DNA of 14,760 bases from Solimonas sp041612095 (GTDB lineage Bacteria; Pseudomonadota; Gammaproteobacteria; Nevskiales; Nevskiaceae). Below, piece by piece: positions 6,836 through 14,558 of this stretch. The notes beneath the pieces were generated by a model. It ran no database searches. It saw nothing but the letters and a program-made list of their open reading frames with translations, and was not told the DNA's origin. The stretch spans positions 1 to 14,760 of the forward strand of contig JBFJJW010000066.1 of NCBI GenBank assembly GCA_041612095.1, read 5' to 3'. The position numbers and the translations under genes were made by a program. The stretch's first letter is position 1; each line of letters opens with the position of its first letter.

Positions 6836-7326
6836 AAGCACTGATCGCGCAACTGCAGGCACGCTTCGATACGCTGGCTACCCGCGAGCGCCTGCTGGTC
6901 GTGGTGGGCGGGCTTGTGGTCGTGCTGAGTCTGCTTTACCTGCTGGCATGGGAGCCGCTGGTGCAGGCCCATGAGGCGCGTGCGCGTGACCTTGAGTCCG
7001 CACGTGCGCTTGCAAACCGCATCGAATCGGTATCGGCCGAACTGACGAGTCAGGGTGCCGGCAGCGCCGTCAATCGATCACTCTCGCTGCTGGCAGCCGT
7101 GGATCAGACCAGCCGCTCGCCGGCGCTGGGCAAGGCGCCTACGCGGATACAGCCAGAGGGCGATCGCGAGGTCAAGATCTGGCTGGATGACGTGCCCTTC
7201 GACAATCTGTTGCGTTGGTTGGTCGAGCTGGAGACGCGGTACGGCATCGCCGCCAGCAGCGCTGAGATCGAACGCGGAGCGATGGCCGGCACCGTCAACG
7301 CACGGCTGACGCTGGTGCGCAGCTGA
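6832..7326 (+). CDS. gspM: Type II secretion assembly protein GspM
   Basis: GspM is a small inner-membrane partner of GspL. The 164-residue product starts at ATG 6832, overlapping the gspL stop as ATGA. It has the expected layout: a short cytoplasmic stretch with TLATRERLLV, one transmembrane helix at about 21-40 (LLVVVGGLVVVLSLLYLLAW), a periplasmic coiled region, and a small ferredoxin-like domain with DVPFDNLLRWLVELETRYGI and ARLTLVRS. This segment and context settle the family. A longer reading from 6739 would lie inside gspL and is not needed. Confidence 0.93.
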   Translation: MKALIAQLQARFDTLATRERLLVVVGGLVVVLSLLYLLAWEPLVQAHEARARDLESARALANRIESVSAELTSQGAGSAVNRSLSLLAAVDQTSRSPALGKAPTRIQPEGDREVKIWLDDVPFDNLLRWLVELETRYGIAASSAEIERGAMAGTVNARLTLVRS

Positions 7327-7327
7327 C

Positions 7328-8107
7328 ATGAAAGCTCGTTACCTGCTACTGGCTGGCGTGATCGCGTTCCTGATATCGGCAGTCATCCATGCGCCGGCGG
7401 CAATCCTGTATGCCTGGCTGGTGCCGGCCGAGCCGGCGCCGATGGTCACGGCCAGCGGCCTGACCGGGAACCTGCTCCAAGGCAAGGCCTCTGTCTTGCG
7501 GGTACAGCAGCAACTGCTGCTGACTGAGCTTGAATGGACCCTCAAGCCGTGGGCCCTGCTGCGGGGGCGCCTGGGCTACACGCTGCAGTCCTCGGATCCC
7601 AAGCTCATGCTGGCGGGTGATGCCGCAGCCGGACTCGGTGGGGCGTTGCATCTCGACGACTTTCGGCTCACCGGAGGTGTGCGCAAGGTGCTGGCTGCCG
7701 CGGGCCAACCCTTTGTGCCGGTGGATGGCCAGCTCGCGCTGAACGTGAGCCATCTGCAGCTGAGTCAGGGCTGGCCCACAGTCGGAGATGGCAGGCTGCA
7801 GCTGTTGGGACTGGCCTGGACGCTGGCTCGCGATCCGGTGGCGTTGGGTGATTTTGCGGTTACGTTCAGCCACGAGCGGGATGAGCTGGTGGCCCTGGTC
7901 GGCACGCTTTCTGGGCCGCTGGACGTCAATGGCGATGGCCGACTGAAGGCCGACCGCAGCTATGAGATCCATCTGCAGGTCCGCCCCAAACCTGACGCGC
8001 CGCCGATGCTGATGAATCTGATGCGCTCGCTGGGGCCTGCTGACGCGCAGGGCTACTTCCACATTCGCCAGCAAGGTCAGCTTGCGGACGCGGCTGCAAA
8101 TACATGA
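7328..8107 (+). CDS. gspN: Type II secretion system protein GspN
   Basis: GspN is an inner-membrane protein found in only some type II secretion systems; its role is not well defined and it is dispensable where tested. The 259-residue product has an N-terminal membrane helix at about 5-27 (YLLLAGVIAFLISAVIHAPA). A long, beta-rich periplasmic domain follows, containing SGLTGNLLQGKA, LEWTLKPWALLRGRLGY and QGYFHIRQQGQL, typical of the family. ATG 7328 comes one base after the gspM stop, and the gspN stop overlaps the next gene as ATGA (8104-8107). That ties the secretion operon to nudJ-mnmA. Confidence 0.9.
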   Translation: MKARYLLLAGVIAFLISAVIHAPAAILYAWLVPAEPAPMVTASGLTGNLLQGKASVLRVQQQLLLTELEWTLKPWALLRGRLGYTLQSSDPKLMLAGDAAAGLGGALHLDDFRLTGGVRKVLAAAGQPFVPVDGQLALNVSHLQLSQGWPTVGDGRLQLLGLAWTLARDPVALGDFAVTFSHERDELVALVGTLSGPLDVNGDGRLKADRSYEIHLQVRPKPDAPPMLMNLMRSLGPADAQGYFHIRQQGQLADAAANT

Positions 8108-8547
8108 GTTGGTCAGCGCACGTGGTCGTCGCCTGTATCGTCGAGCGCAACCATCGGTTCCTGATTGTCGAGGAGCGCATCAAGGATGTGCTGCTGCTCA
8201 ATCAGCCCGCCGGACACTGGGAGCAAGGTGAGACGCTGATCGAGGGCGCACGCCGGGAAACGCTGGAGGAAACCCGCTGGGAGGTCGAGCCCACCGCGCT
8301 GCTCGGGCTCTACCACCACGATCCGCAGGATCTGGACTACGGATTCCTGCGCGTAGCGTTCGTCGCAGAGGCGCGCCGCGAGCATCCGCAGCTGTCGCTG
8401 GATACCGGGATTGAGCGCGCGCTGTGGATGACCCGCGACGAGATTGCCGCCTCCCAGTCGCGACATCGCAGCCCCATGGTGCTGCGATGTGTGGACGACT
8501 ATCTGTCGGGCCGACGCCTGCCGCTGCATGCCATAGCGCATCTGTAG
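8104..8547 (+). CDS. nudJ: NUDIX hydrolase, NudJ-like phosphatase
   Basis: NudJ-type NUDIX enzymes hydrolyse pyrophosphate bonds (in E. coli, hydroxymethylpyrimidine pyrophosphate and nucleoside di/triphosphates). The 147-residue product resembles NudJ over its whole length: HVVVACIVE start, FLIVEERIKDVLLLNQPAGHWEQGETLIEGA, and the RSPMVLRCVDDYLSGRRLPL end. The Nudix box spans residues 37-59; the metal-binding RE (51-52) and EE (55-56) are present. The normally conserved Gly after EET is Arg58 (EETRW; codon CGC), an unusual change that one base (GGC to CGC) would explain. The gene overlaps gspN by ATGA and stands 29 bp before mnmA, the same pairing as in E. coli. Confidence 0.88.
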   Translation: MSWSAHVVVACIVERNHRFLIVEERIKDVLLLNQPAGHWEQGETLIEGARRETLEETRWEVEPTALLGLYHHDPQDLDYGFLRVAFVAEARREHPQLSLDTGIERALWMTRDEIAASQSRHRSPMVLRCVDDYLSGRRLPLHAIAHL

Positions 8548-8576
8548 CGGCTGAGACCGGGCGCCCACAGCAACCC

Positions 8577-9686
8577 ATGAGTACCGCACACGTCATCGTG
8601 GGCCTTTCGGGGGGCGTTGATTCGGCGGTTTCCGCCTGGCGCCTGAAGGAACAGGGCTATCGGGTCTCCGGGCTCTTCATGGTCAACTGGACCGAGGACG
8701 AGGAAGGCTATTGCGGCGCTGCCGACGATTTCCAGGACGCCCGCGCGGTCTGCGAGGAGCTCGACATTCCGCTGCATCGGGTTGATTTCTCGCGCGAGTA
8801 CCGAGAGCGGGTGTTCACGCGCTTTCTGGCTGACTACGCCGCGGGCAAGACGCCCAATCCGGACGTGCTCTGCAATCGCGAGGTCAAGTTCCAGCCGTTC
8901 CGCGAGCACGCCCTGCGGCTGGGTGCGGATTACATCGCGACCGGCCACTACGCCAGAATCGTGCATGCAGCCGCAGGTCCTCAGCTGTTGATGGCGGTGG
9001 ACACCAACAAGGACCAGACCTATTTCTTGTCGGCGGTCGCACCGGCACATCTGCAGAAGGTGATGTTTCCGATCGGTGATCTGACCAAGCCCGAGGTCAG
9101 GCAGCTCGCTGGTCGTGCAGGGTTGCCGGTACATAGGAAGAAGGACTCCACCGGTATCTGCTTCATCGGTGAGCGCGAGTTCCGTGATTTTCTAGGCCGT
9201 TATCTGCAGACCAATCCCGGCGCCATCGTCGACGATAAAGGACAGGAGCTTGGCCGCCACGTTGGCCTGATGCACTACACGCTGGGGCAGCGCCGAGGCA
9301 TCGGTCTCGGCGGACAGCGCGGAGCAGCCGATGCGCCCTGGTATGTCATTGCCAAGCTCAAGGACCGCAACCAGCTGGTTGTCTCGCAGAATCCAGACCA
9401 TCCGCAGCTGCTGGCCAGTGAACTGCAGACACAAGACTTCAACTGGCTGGCGCCCACCCCCGTCATCGGCGCAGCGCTACAGGCGCGAATCCGTCACCGC
9501 CAGGTATTGCAGGGCTGCACGATCACCGGCGTCAGCGGCAGCTCCGTGCGCGTACGTTTTGACCAAGCACAGCGGGCCGTCGCGGCGGGTCAGTACTGCG
9601 TGCTGTATGACGGCCAACGCTGCCTCGGCGGAGGCGAGATCGTAACGGTACGCACGCTGGCCGATGGCTTGGGCGTGGCGCGCTGA
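8577..9686 (+). CDS. mnmA: tRNA-specific 2-thiouridylase MnmA
   Basis: MnmA thiolates U34 of Lys, Glu and Gln tRNAs to 2-thiouridine, taking sulfur from the Tus relay in the cytoplasm. The 369 residues are full length. The P-loop GLSGGVDS is at 9-16, the catalytic cysteine Cys99 is in NPDVLCNREVKF, and the second cysteine Cys195 is in DSTGICFIGERKF-like DSTGICFIGEREF. The tRNA-binding TGHYAR and KDQTYFLSAV segments and the GQRRGIGLGG stretch are present. I chose ATG 8577 (MSTAHVIVGLSGG) because homology starts there; upstream in-frame Met codons lie inside nudJ. No strong Shine-Dalgarno is visible, so translation may be coupled to nudJ. hflD and purB, the E. coli neighbours, do not follow. 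Confidence 0.95.
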   Translation: MSTAHVIVGLSGGVDSAVSAWRLKEQGYRVSGLFMVNWTEDEEGYCGAADDFQDARAVCEELDIPLHRVDFSREYRERVFTRFLADYAAGKTPNPDVLCNREVKFQPFREHALRLGADYIATGHYARIVHAAAGPQLLMAVDTNKDQTYFLSAVAPAHLQKVMFPIGDLTKPEVRQLAGRAGLPVHRKKDSTGICFIGEREFRDFLGRYLQTNPGAIVDDKGQELGRHVGLMHYTLGQRRGIGLGGQRGAADAPWYVIAKLKDRNQLVVSQNPDHPQLLASELQTQDFNWLAPTPVIGAALQARIRHRQVLQGCTITGVSGSSVRVRFDQAQRAVAAGQYCVLYDGQRCLGGGEIVTVRTLADGLGVAR

Positions 9687-9753
9687 GCGGCCAGCTGGCA
9701 CCCGTCTGTCCGCCGCAAAATACCGTGCATCCAGCCGCAGCGATGGCTGACAC

Positions 9754-9789
9754 GCGAGCGCTTGCGCACCGTCGCGGCCGCTCGCAAGC
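9754..9789 (+). repeat. Overlapping inverted repeats in the mnmA-lipoprotein gap
   Basis: The 134-bp gap 9687-9820 holds two stems that share bases. GCGAGCG (9754-9760) pairs with CGCTCGC (9779-9785), and GCTTGCG (9760-9766) pairs with CGCAAGC (9783-9789). Only one can form fully at a time. No U-tract follows, so a classic terminator is not supported. A perfect 10-bp palindrome GCCAGCTGGC (9690-9699) lies just past the mnmA stop. I see no clear promoter in the gap. Confidence 0.3.
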
Positions 9790-9810
9790 TGGCGCGACAC
9801 GATCAACCCT

Positions 9811-9814
9811 GGAG
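9811..9814 (+). promoter_or_regulatory. Ribosome binding site that decides a TTG start
   Basis: GGAG at 9811-9814 lies 6 nt before TTG 9821. It is the only good Shine-Dalgarno near this reading frame, and it places the start directly ahead of the lipoprotein signal peptide. The in-frame ATGs at 9725 and 9743 have no such site. Confidence 0.6.
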
Positions 9815-9820
9815 TCGCGC

Positions 9821-10453
9821 TTGGTCCCTACCGTATCCACACTGCGCTTGCTGCTGCTGGTAGCGGCGGTGGCGCTGCCCGGCTGCGTGCTCGATCCCGT
9901 TGCGGGCACTGACGCTGGCGCTTCACCCGCTGTGGATGCAGCGCGGGCGCCGGCTTGCCTGCGTTTCGGCCTGCCCGCCATTCAGGCGCAGGCCGAACAT
10001 CTGCAACTGCTGCGTCCTGCGTCTCAGGAGTATCGGCTGATCCGTGCCGAGCATCCGGCAGACCGCTGGATCTGCGAGTTTCAGCAGGTGCGCGACGAGG
10101 TGCCGGTACAGTTCCAGCACTATACCGTTCACCTGTCCGACGACGGCCGCGTTCTGCTCAGCGCTGGCCGCTACGCGGCCTCAGCAGCCGTGCAATCGGT
10201 GCAGGCCGATGTTGCCAGTGCCGACATACAGCTTGCGGCCGTCCGCGACGCACAGCGCATCCTGGGAACAGCCGCTCCCTTTGTGGCGCCGCCGACACTG
10301 CTGCTGACAGCAGTCAGCCCCACCGAATTCCGACTCAGTTACGAGGTCGTGGTCAGCCGGGCGGATACCGGCGCCGCAGCGCGCCTGCTGTACGACGCGC
10401 ATAGTGGCGCGAAAACCGCCCAGCAGTGGCTGAAAACCGCGGCCCACCCCTGA
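9821..10453 (+). CDS. Lipoprotein resembling a free-standing thermolysin-type propeptide (FTP/PepSY-like)
   Basis: From TTG 9821 the 210-residue product has a clean lipoprotein signal (MVPTVSTLRLLLLVAAVALPGC) with lipobox ALPGC and Cys22 as the lipidated residue. The mature part, after a short Ala-rich linker, has a region FQQVRDEVPVQFQHYTVHL followed by a DDGRVLLSAGRY stretch. This resembles the FTP domain of M4 metalloprotease propeptides (QxxxGVPVxGxxxxVHxxxDGxV). It then has an Ala-rich helix and PPTLLLTAVSPTEFRLSYEVVVSRADT...LYDAHSG, which resembles the PepSY-like second half of such propeptides. No protease domain follows: the gene stops and meets the HD-GYP gene tail to tail, 8 bp away. 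Two cysteines (near 46 and 84) could form a disulfide. Signal peptide is seen; the propeptide relation is inferred from pattern only. Confidence 0.7.
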   Translation: MVPTVSTLRLLLLVAAVALPGCVLDPVAGTDAGASPAVDAARAPACLRFGLPAIQAQAEHLQLLRPASQEYRLIRAEHPADRWICEFQQVRDEVPVQFQHYTVHLSDDGRVLLSAGRYAASAAVQSVQADVASADIQLAAVRDAQRILGTAAPFVAPPTLLLTAVSPTEFRLSYEVVVSRADTGAAARLLYDAHSGAKTAQQWLKTAAHP

Positions 10454-10461
10454 TTGCCGGG

Positions 10462-11553
10462 TCACGCGAGGTCGGAAGCGGCCTCGTGCTGTTCATCGCG
10501 TGCAGTGGGGTCATCGCGGTACTGCCGGCGTATCTCGATGACCTCCGGTAGCAGCTCCAGGAATACCGGTACCAGCTCGGGATCAAACTGATGCCCGGCC
10601 TGCTTTGCCAGATAGGCCACTGCATCGCCCATCGGCCAGGCCGGCTTGTAGGGTCGCCTGGAGGTCAGCGCGTCAAAAACGTCGGCAATAGCGACGATCC
10701 GGCCTTCAATGGGAATGTCTGCGCCTTTGCGCCCCCGTGGATAGCCGCCCCCGTCCCAGCGTTCGTGGTGGGTCAGCGCAACCACGCGCGCCGTCTCCAG
10801 CAGTTCCGAGCCGTGGCGTCCGATGATGCCGGCGCCAATGGCCGGATGCGTACGCATCACCGCCCACTCCTCCGAAGTCAGCATGCCGGGCTTTTGCAGA
10901 ATCTGGTCGGGAATGCCGATCTTGCCGATGTCGTGCATTGGCGCAGCGTTGAAGATGATGTCCACACGGTCCGCAGGCAGGCCGGCTGCCTGTGCCAGCA
11001 TCCGGGAGTAGTGGCTCATGCGAATGACATGGAAGCCGGTGTCATCGTCCTTGTATTCGGCCGCACGTCCCAGCCGCCGGATGATCTCCAGACGGGTCTG
11101 CTCGAGCTCCTGGGTGCGTCGCTCCAGCGCCTGGGTCCGGGTTGCAACCATCGCCGCCAGATGTCGCTCCTGCTGGGACAGCTGCACATGCGTCTGCACC
11201 CGCGCCAGCAGCGTCGCCGGCTGGATCGGCTTGAGAATGTAGTCCACCGCCCCCGCGCCGAAGCCGGCTGCCTCGTTCTCGACTTCGCTCATCGCGGTCA
11301 GAAAGATCACCGGGATATGGCGCGTAGCCGGATCGCTCTTGAGTCGCTTGCACACCTGGTATCCGTTCATGTCCGGCATCATGACGTCGAGCAGTATCAG
11401 GTCCGGGGGGCTGGCGCGCGCAAGTTTCAGCGCGGTGGGGCCGTCCAGTGCGACGCGCGCCCGATAGTGGTCGCGCAGGATGCCGGTTACCACCTCCAGG
11501 TTCTGCGGGGTGTCATCCACCACCAGCACCACCGGGCGCGTGTCGCTGCTCAT
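10462..11553 (-). CDS. Response regulator with HD-GYP domain (c-di-GMP phosphodiesterase, RpfG-like)
   Basis: HD-GYP proteins hydrolyse cyclic di-GMP; RpfG is the model in Xanthomonas. The 363-residue product has an N-terminal REC domain (about 6-122) with acidic pair Asp13-Asp14, phospho-acceptor Asp56 (LILLDVMMPD), Thr86 and Lys108. A coiled-coil linker follows at about 126-160 (ERHLAAMVATRTQALERRTQ). The HD-GYP domain carries Glu166, His175, the His207-Asp208 dyad (MHDIGKIGIPD), His236, His262-His263-Glu264 and DGGGYP at 267-272. All catalytic and GYP residues are intact, so an active enzyme is expected. The ATG overlaps the stop of the upstream kinase gene as ATGA. The kinase is therefore the probable phosphodonor for Asp56 (inference). 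The gene name rpfG is not assigned because rpfC/rpfF are not adjacent. Confidence 0.93.
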   Translation of the reverse strand: MSSDTRPVVLVVDDTPQNLEVVTGILRDHYRARVALDGPTALKLARASPPDLILLDVMMPDMNGYQVCKRLKSDPATRHIPVIFLTAMSEVENEAAGFGAGAVDYILKPIQPATLLARVQTHVQLSQQERHLAAMVATRTQALERRTQELEQTRLEIIRRLGRAAEYKDDDTGFHVIRMSHYSRMLAQAAGLPADRVDIIFNAAPMHDIGKIGIPDQILQKPGMLTSEEWAVMRTHPAIGAGIIGRHGSELLETARVVALTHHERWDGGGYPRGRKGADIPIEGRIVAIADVFDALTSRRPYKPAWPMGDAVAYLAKQAGHQFDPELVPVFLELLPEVIEIRRQYRDDPTARDEQHEAASDLA

Positions 11554-14471
11554 GCCCGTGCTCCCGTTTGCTGTGCCAGTCGTCGGCGTATCGTCTGCAG
11601 ACTGGCACGCGCTTCAGCAAAGCGATAGCCCTGCACCTGCTGCCTGAGCGCAAATAACGACGCCTCCAGCTCCAGCAGATCCCTGGCGTCCATCAATTGC
11701 GCCACCGTATCGGCTGCCTCCGCCTCGTGGTTGTCGAGCTGCTGCTCGAGTTGATCCAGCAGCAAGGCGCGGTCCTCCGCAGTAACGGTAGTCGGGGTCG
11801 CGCGTCTGGAATCGCCGCCTGCCGGCATCTGCTCCACCAGATCATCGGCATTGCGGTTCAAGGTTCGCGCCAGCGCGGCCGCCATCAGATCGACATCCAG
11901 GGGTTTGGGTATGTAGTCGTTCATGCCGGCCTTCAGGCATCGCTCCCGATCCTCCACCATCGCACTCGCCGTCATGGCCAGGATAGGCATCGTGTGACCC
12001 CGGGCGCGCAGTTCACGGGTGGCGGCTATGCCATCCAGCACCGGCATCTGCAGGTCCATCAACACCAGATCGATGGGGCCGGCGTCGGCCAACTGCAGCG
12101 CTTGCGCACCGTTTTCGGCGACAACTACGCGGGCCCCAACGTCTTCCATCAGTTCGCGGGCGACCTGCTGGTTGATCAGATTGTCCTCCACCACCATCAC
12201 TCTAAGCCCTTGCAGGCAGCCGCGCCGCAGGCTGCGCGCGCGGTGGCGATCGCCGTCGGGAGCAAGCGCAGCCACGGTATCGATCCTGCCATCCGTCGCG
12301 GCCAGCGCCATCGGCACGCAGACCGTGAAAACGCTGCCTTCGCCCGGCTCGCTTTCGCAGCTGATCTCGCCACCCAGCAGATCCACCAGGCGGCGTGTGA
12401 TGGACAATCCAAGGCCGGTGCCGCCATAGCGCCGGGTGGTGGAGGCATCGGCCTGCGAGAACGCCTGAAACAGATGTGCCTGTTCCGCAGCGCTCATGCC
12501 GATTCCGGTATCCGCGACCACGCATTCCAGCCAGCAGCGCCCGAGCTCGTCGCGACGCGCAGCGCGTATCGAAACCACCACCCGCCCCTGTTCCGTGAAC
12601 TTGACCGCGTTGCTTGCCAGGTTCAGCAGGATCTGGCCAAACCGCAATGGATCGCCGATCAGTTGCTCCGGCGTATCCGGCGCCACCCGGCACTGAAACT
12701 CGAGGCCTTTCTCTTCCGCGCGCACCGAAGCCAGCGTGTGCAACTGTGCGATGACTTCCTGCAGCGCATAGGGAATGTGCTCGAGCGCCAGCTTTCCGGC
12801 CTCGATCTTCGACAGGTCCAGCACGTCGTTGATGATGCGCAACAGCGAGCGTGCGGATGACTCGATCTTGTACAGGTAGTCGTGCAGGCGCGGTTCCGGG
12901 CCGGTGCGCAGCGCCAGGTGACTCAGCCCGATGATGGCATTCATCGGCGTGCGTATTTCATGGCTCATGTTGGCGAGAAAACCGCTCTTGGCGCGATTGG
13001 CGGCTTCGGCCGCCTCCTTGGCACGTTCGAGTTCTGCCTCCAGCAGTCGACGGTCGGTGACGTCCAGGCCATACGCGTTCCAGACCGCGATGACATGGGC
13101 GGCACCACCGGGCCTGGGCAGCGCCTCGATGTGTATCCAGCGCAGGCCATCTTTCCGGCGTACACGGAACTCGATGGTCATCGGCGACATCTCCGCCGCC
13201 GATCGGGTCAGTTCCGCGATGACGGCTTCACGGTCCTCCTCAAGGACCTTCTCCAGCGCCTTCTTGTACGGAATCTGCGGTTGCTCGTGGTCGATGCCCA
13301 GCAGCTGAAAGTAGGCTGAGTGATTGAACAGGATCTCGATCGTGCCATCGGTATGCAGCGCGGATTGATACACCACGCCCGGCAGGTTCTCGGCGAGCTC
13401 GGTGATGTGCATCCGTGTCTGTGCCAGCGCCTGCTCCAGCTGCTTGCGCTCGGTGACGTCGACTACGTAGCCGTTCCAGATCACTTCACCCGGACGATTG
13501 CCCGCATGAGCGGCAGCGGCACTGTGTATCCAGAGCTGGACGCCGTCGGGTCGGACGATGCGCATGTCACGTCGCACCGGTTGCAGCGTGCTCGCGGAAG
13601 CCAGCAGCTCGTTGCGCAGGCTCGCGCGCTCATCGTGTGCGAGCTGGCGCAGCAGCAGATCGAAAGTCGGCGTGCCCTTGCCGGGGCTGAGGCCGGTTAG
13701 CGCATATATGCCGCTGCTGATGAAAAGCAACTCCAGCGTGCCGTCGGGGTTGTGACGCAGGCGGTAGACCGCGCCGGGAATGCCGTCGGTGATCTCCTGC
13801 AGCACCTGCTGAGCGGCCCGGATTTCGGTCTCGACCTTCTTGAGCTCGCCGATGCGCGTGACGAACCCGTTCCAGACGATGCTGTTGTCCGGTCCCGGTC
13901 GTGGCTCAGCCGAGCCGCGCACCCACTCGATCTGGCCCGCCGCGTCTCGCATCCGGTACTCGACGATATAGGGCTGCATCGTGCGCGTTGATGCTTCGAC
14001 CGCAGCAATGACCCGTTCGCGGTCCTCCGCGACCACGGCCTCGAACACCCGCCGGTAATCGGTCAGGATCTCATGACGGCTGTACCCGATCAGCTGCGAG
14101 AATCCGTCGCTGACGAAGTTGGCCTTCAGGGCCCCGGTTGCGCTGCGCTCAAACTGATACACGGCGCCACCCGGGATGCGGTCCGTCACCTCCCGCAGCA
14201 GGCTTTGCGCCGCCTCGATTCGAGCCTCGCTCTCGCGTCGGTAGTTGAGTTCCCGTCGCAGCAGGCGGACCCAGAGATACATCAGCGCTGCCACGCCGAG
14301 CGTAATCGCGACGCCCCAGCCCAGCGACCGTATCAGCAGGCCACGCTGGATATCCTCCGCCAGCAATGGGTCGCCATAGGCGTGAGCCGCGCCCGCGACC
14401 AGGGCCAGGGCCAGATGCCCCGCGACCTTGCATGACACGACAGCCCCCTTGCCCATCCTCCCCCCAATCAT
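11550..14471 (-). CDS. Membrane hybrid histidine kinase with three PAS domains and a receiver
   Basis: The 973-residue product senses an unknown signal. A signal-like helix (about 18-31, ending GAAHA) precedes a membrane helix at about 50-71 (LGWGVAITLGVAALMYLWVRLL). Three tandem PAS modules follow, about 92-212, 224-347 and 356-480. Each opens with an IPG/LPG..VYQ/R motif and the second and third close with WNGY/WNAY..DVT. The HisKA domain has His504 (NMSHEIRTPMNAIIG). The HATPase domain has Asn621, DTGIGM (654-659) and GGTGLGLS (683-690). The receiver has Glu762-Asp763, Asp806 and Lys856. The last 70 residues are helical without the HxxKG of a functional HPt domain. ATG 14471 has no Shine-Dalgarno; ATG 14456 or GTG 14438, behind G-rich sequence, are possible starts that keep the signal helix. 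It is coupled to the HD-GYP gene. Confidence 0.92.
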   Translation of the reverse strand: MIGGRMGKGAVVSCKVAGHLALALVAGAAHAYGDPLLAEDIQRGLLIRSLGWGVAITLGVAALMYLWVRLLRRELNYRRESEARIEAAQSLLREVTDRIPGGAVYQFERSATGALKANFVSDGFSQLIGYSRHEILTDYRRVFEAVVAEDRERVIAAVEASTRTMQPYIVEYRMRDAAGQIEWVRGSAEPRPGPDNSIVWNGFVTRIGELKKVETEIRAAQQVLQEITDGIPGAVYRLRHNPDGTLELLFISSGIYALTGLSPGKGTPTFDLLLRQLAHDERASLRNELLASASTLQPVRRDMRIVRPDGVQLWIHSAAAAHAGNRPGEVIWNGYVVDVTERKQLEQALAQTRMHITELAENLPGVVYQSALHTDGTIEILFNHSAYFQLLGIDHEQPQIPYKKALEKVLEEDREAVIAELTRSAAEMSPMTIEFRVRRKDGLRWIHIEALPRPGGAAHVIAVWNAYGLDVTDRRLLEAELERAKEAAEAANRAKSGFLANMSHEIRTPMNAIIGLSHLALRTGPEPRLHDYLYKIESSARSLLRIINDVLDLSKIEAGKLALEHIPYALQEVIAQLHTLASVRAEEKGLEFQCRVAPDTPEQLIGDPLRFGQILLNLASNAVKFTEQGRVVVSIRAARRDELGRCWLECVVADTGIGMSAAEQAHLFQAFSQADASTTRRYGGTGLGLSITRRLVDLLGGEISCESEPGEGSVFTVCVPMALAATDGRIDTVAALAPDGDRHRARSLRRGCLQGLRVMVVEDNLINQQVARELMEDVGARVVVAENGAQALQLADAGPIDLVLMDLQMPVLDGIAATRELRARGHTMPILAMTASAMVEDRERCLKAGMNDYIPKPLDVDLMAAALARTLNRNADDLVEQMPAGGDSRRATPTTVTAEDRALLLDQLEQQLDNHEAEAADTVAQLMDARDLLELEASLFALRQQVQGYRFAEARASLQTIRRRLAQQTGARA

Positions 14472-14536
14472 GTCGTGCGCTGCGACAGGGTCTCACTGCT
14501 GCCCAGAAGGTAGTGCAAAGTGGCGGGCGGCTCAAT

Positions 14537-14558
14537 GTTCCGTCCGAGTTCCGTCTGA
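14537..14558. repeat. Two 11-bp direct repeats upstream of acnA
   Basis: GTTCCGTCCGA (14537-14547) is followed immediately by GTTCCGTCTGA (14548-14558), identical at 10 of 11 positions. The 11-bp period is about one DNA turn, so a regulator would meet both copies on the same face. The second copy reaches into the -35 region of the putative acnA promoter. Confidence 0.5.

Noticed and set aside
10591..11628. Plus-strand open frame (345 codons) opposite the HD-GYP gene
   Set aside because: Antisense shadow of a gene with all catalytic motifs; no domain or ribosome binding site of its own.
11697..12860. Long plus-strand open frame (387 codons) opposite the kinase
   Set aside because: It lies wholly antisense to the HisKA/HATPase/receiver coding region, is rich in His, Gln and Arg as expected of a complementary frame in GC-rich DNA, and has no recognisable motif.
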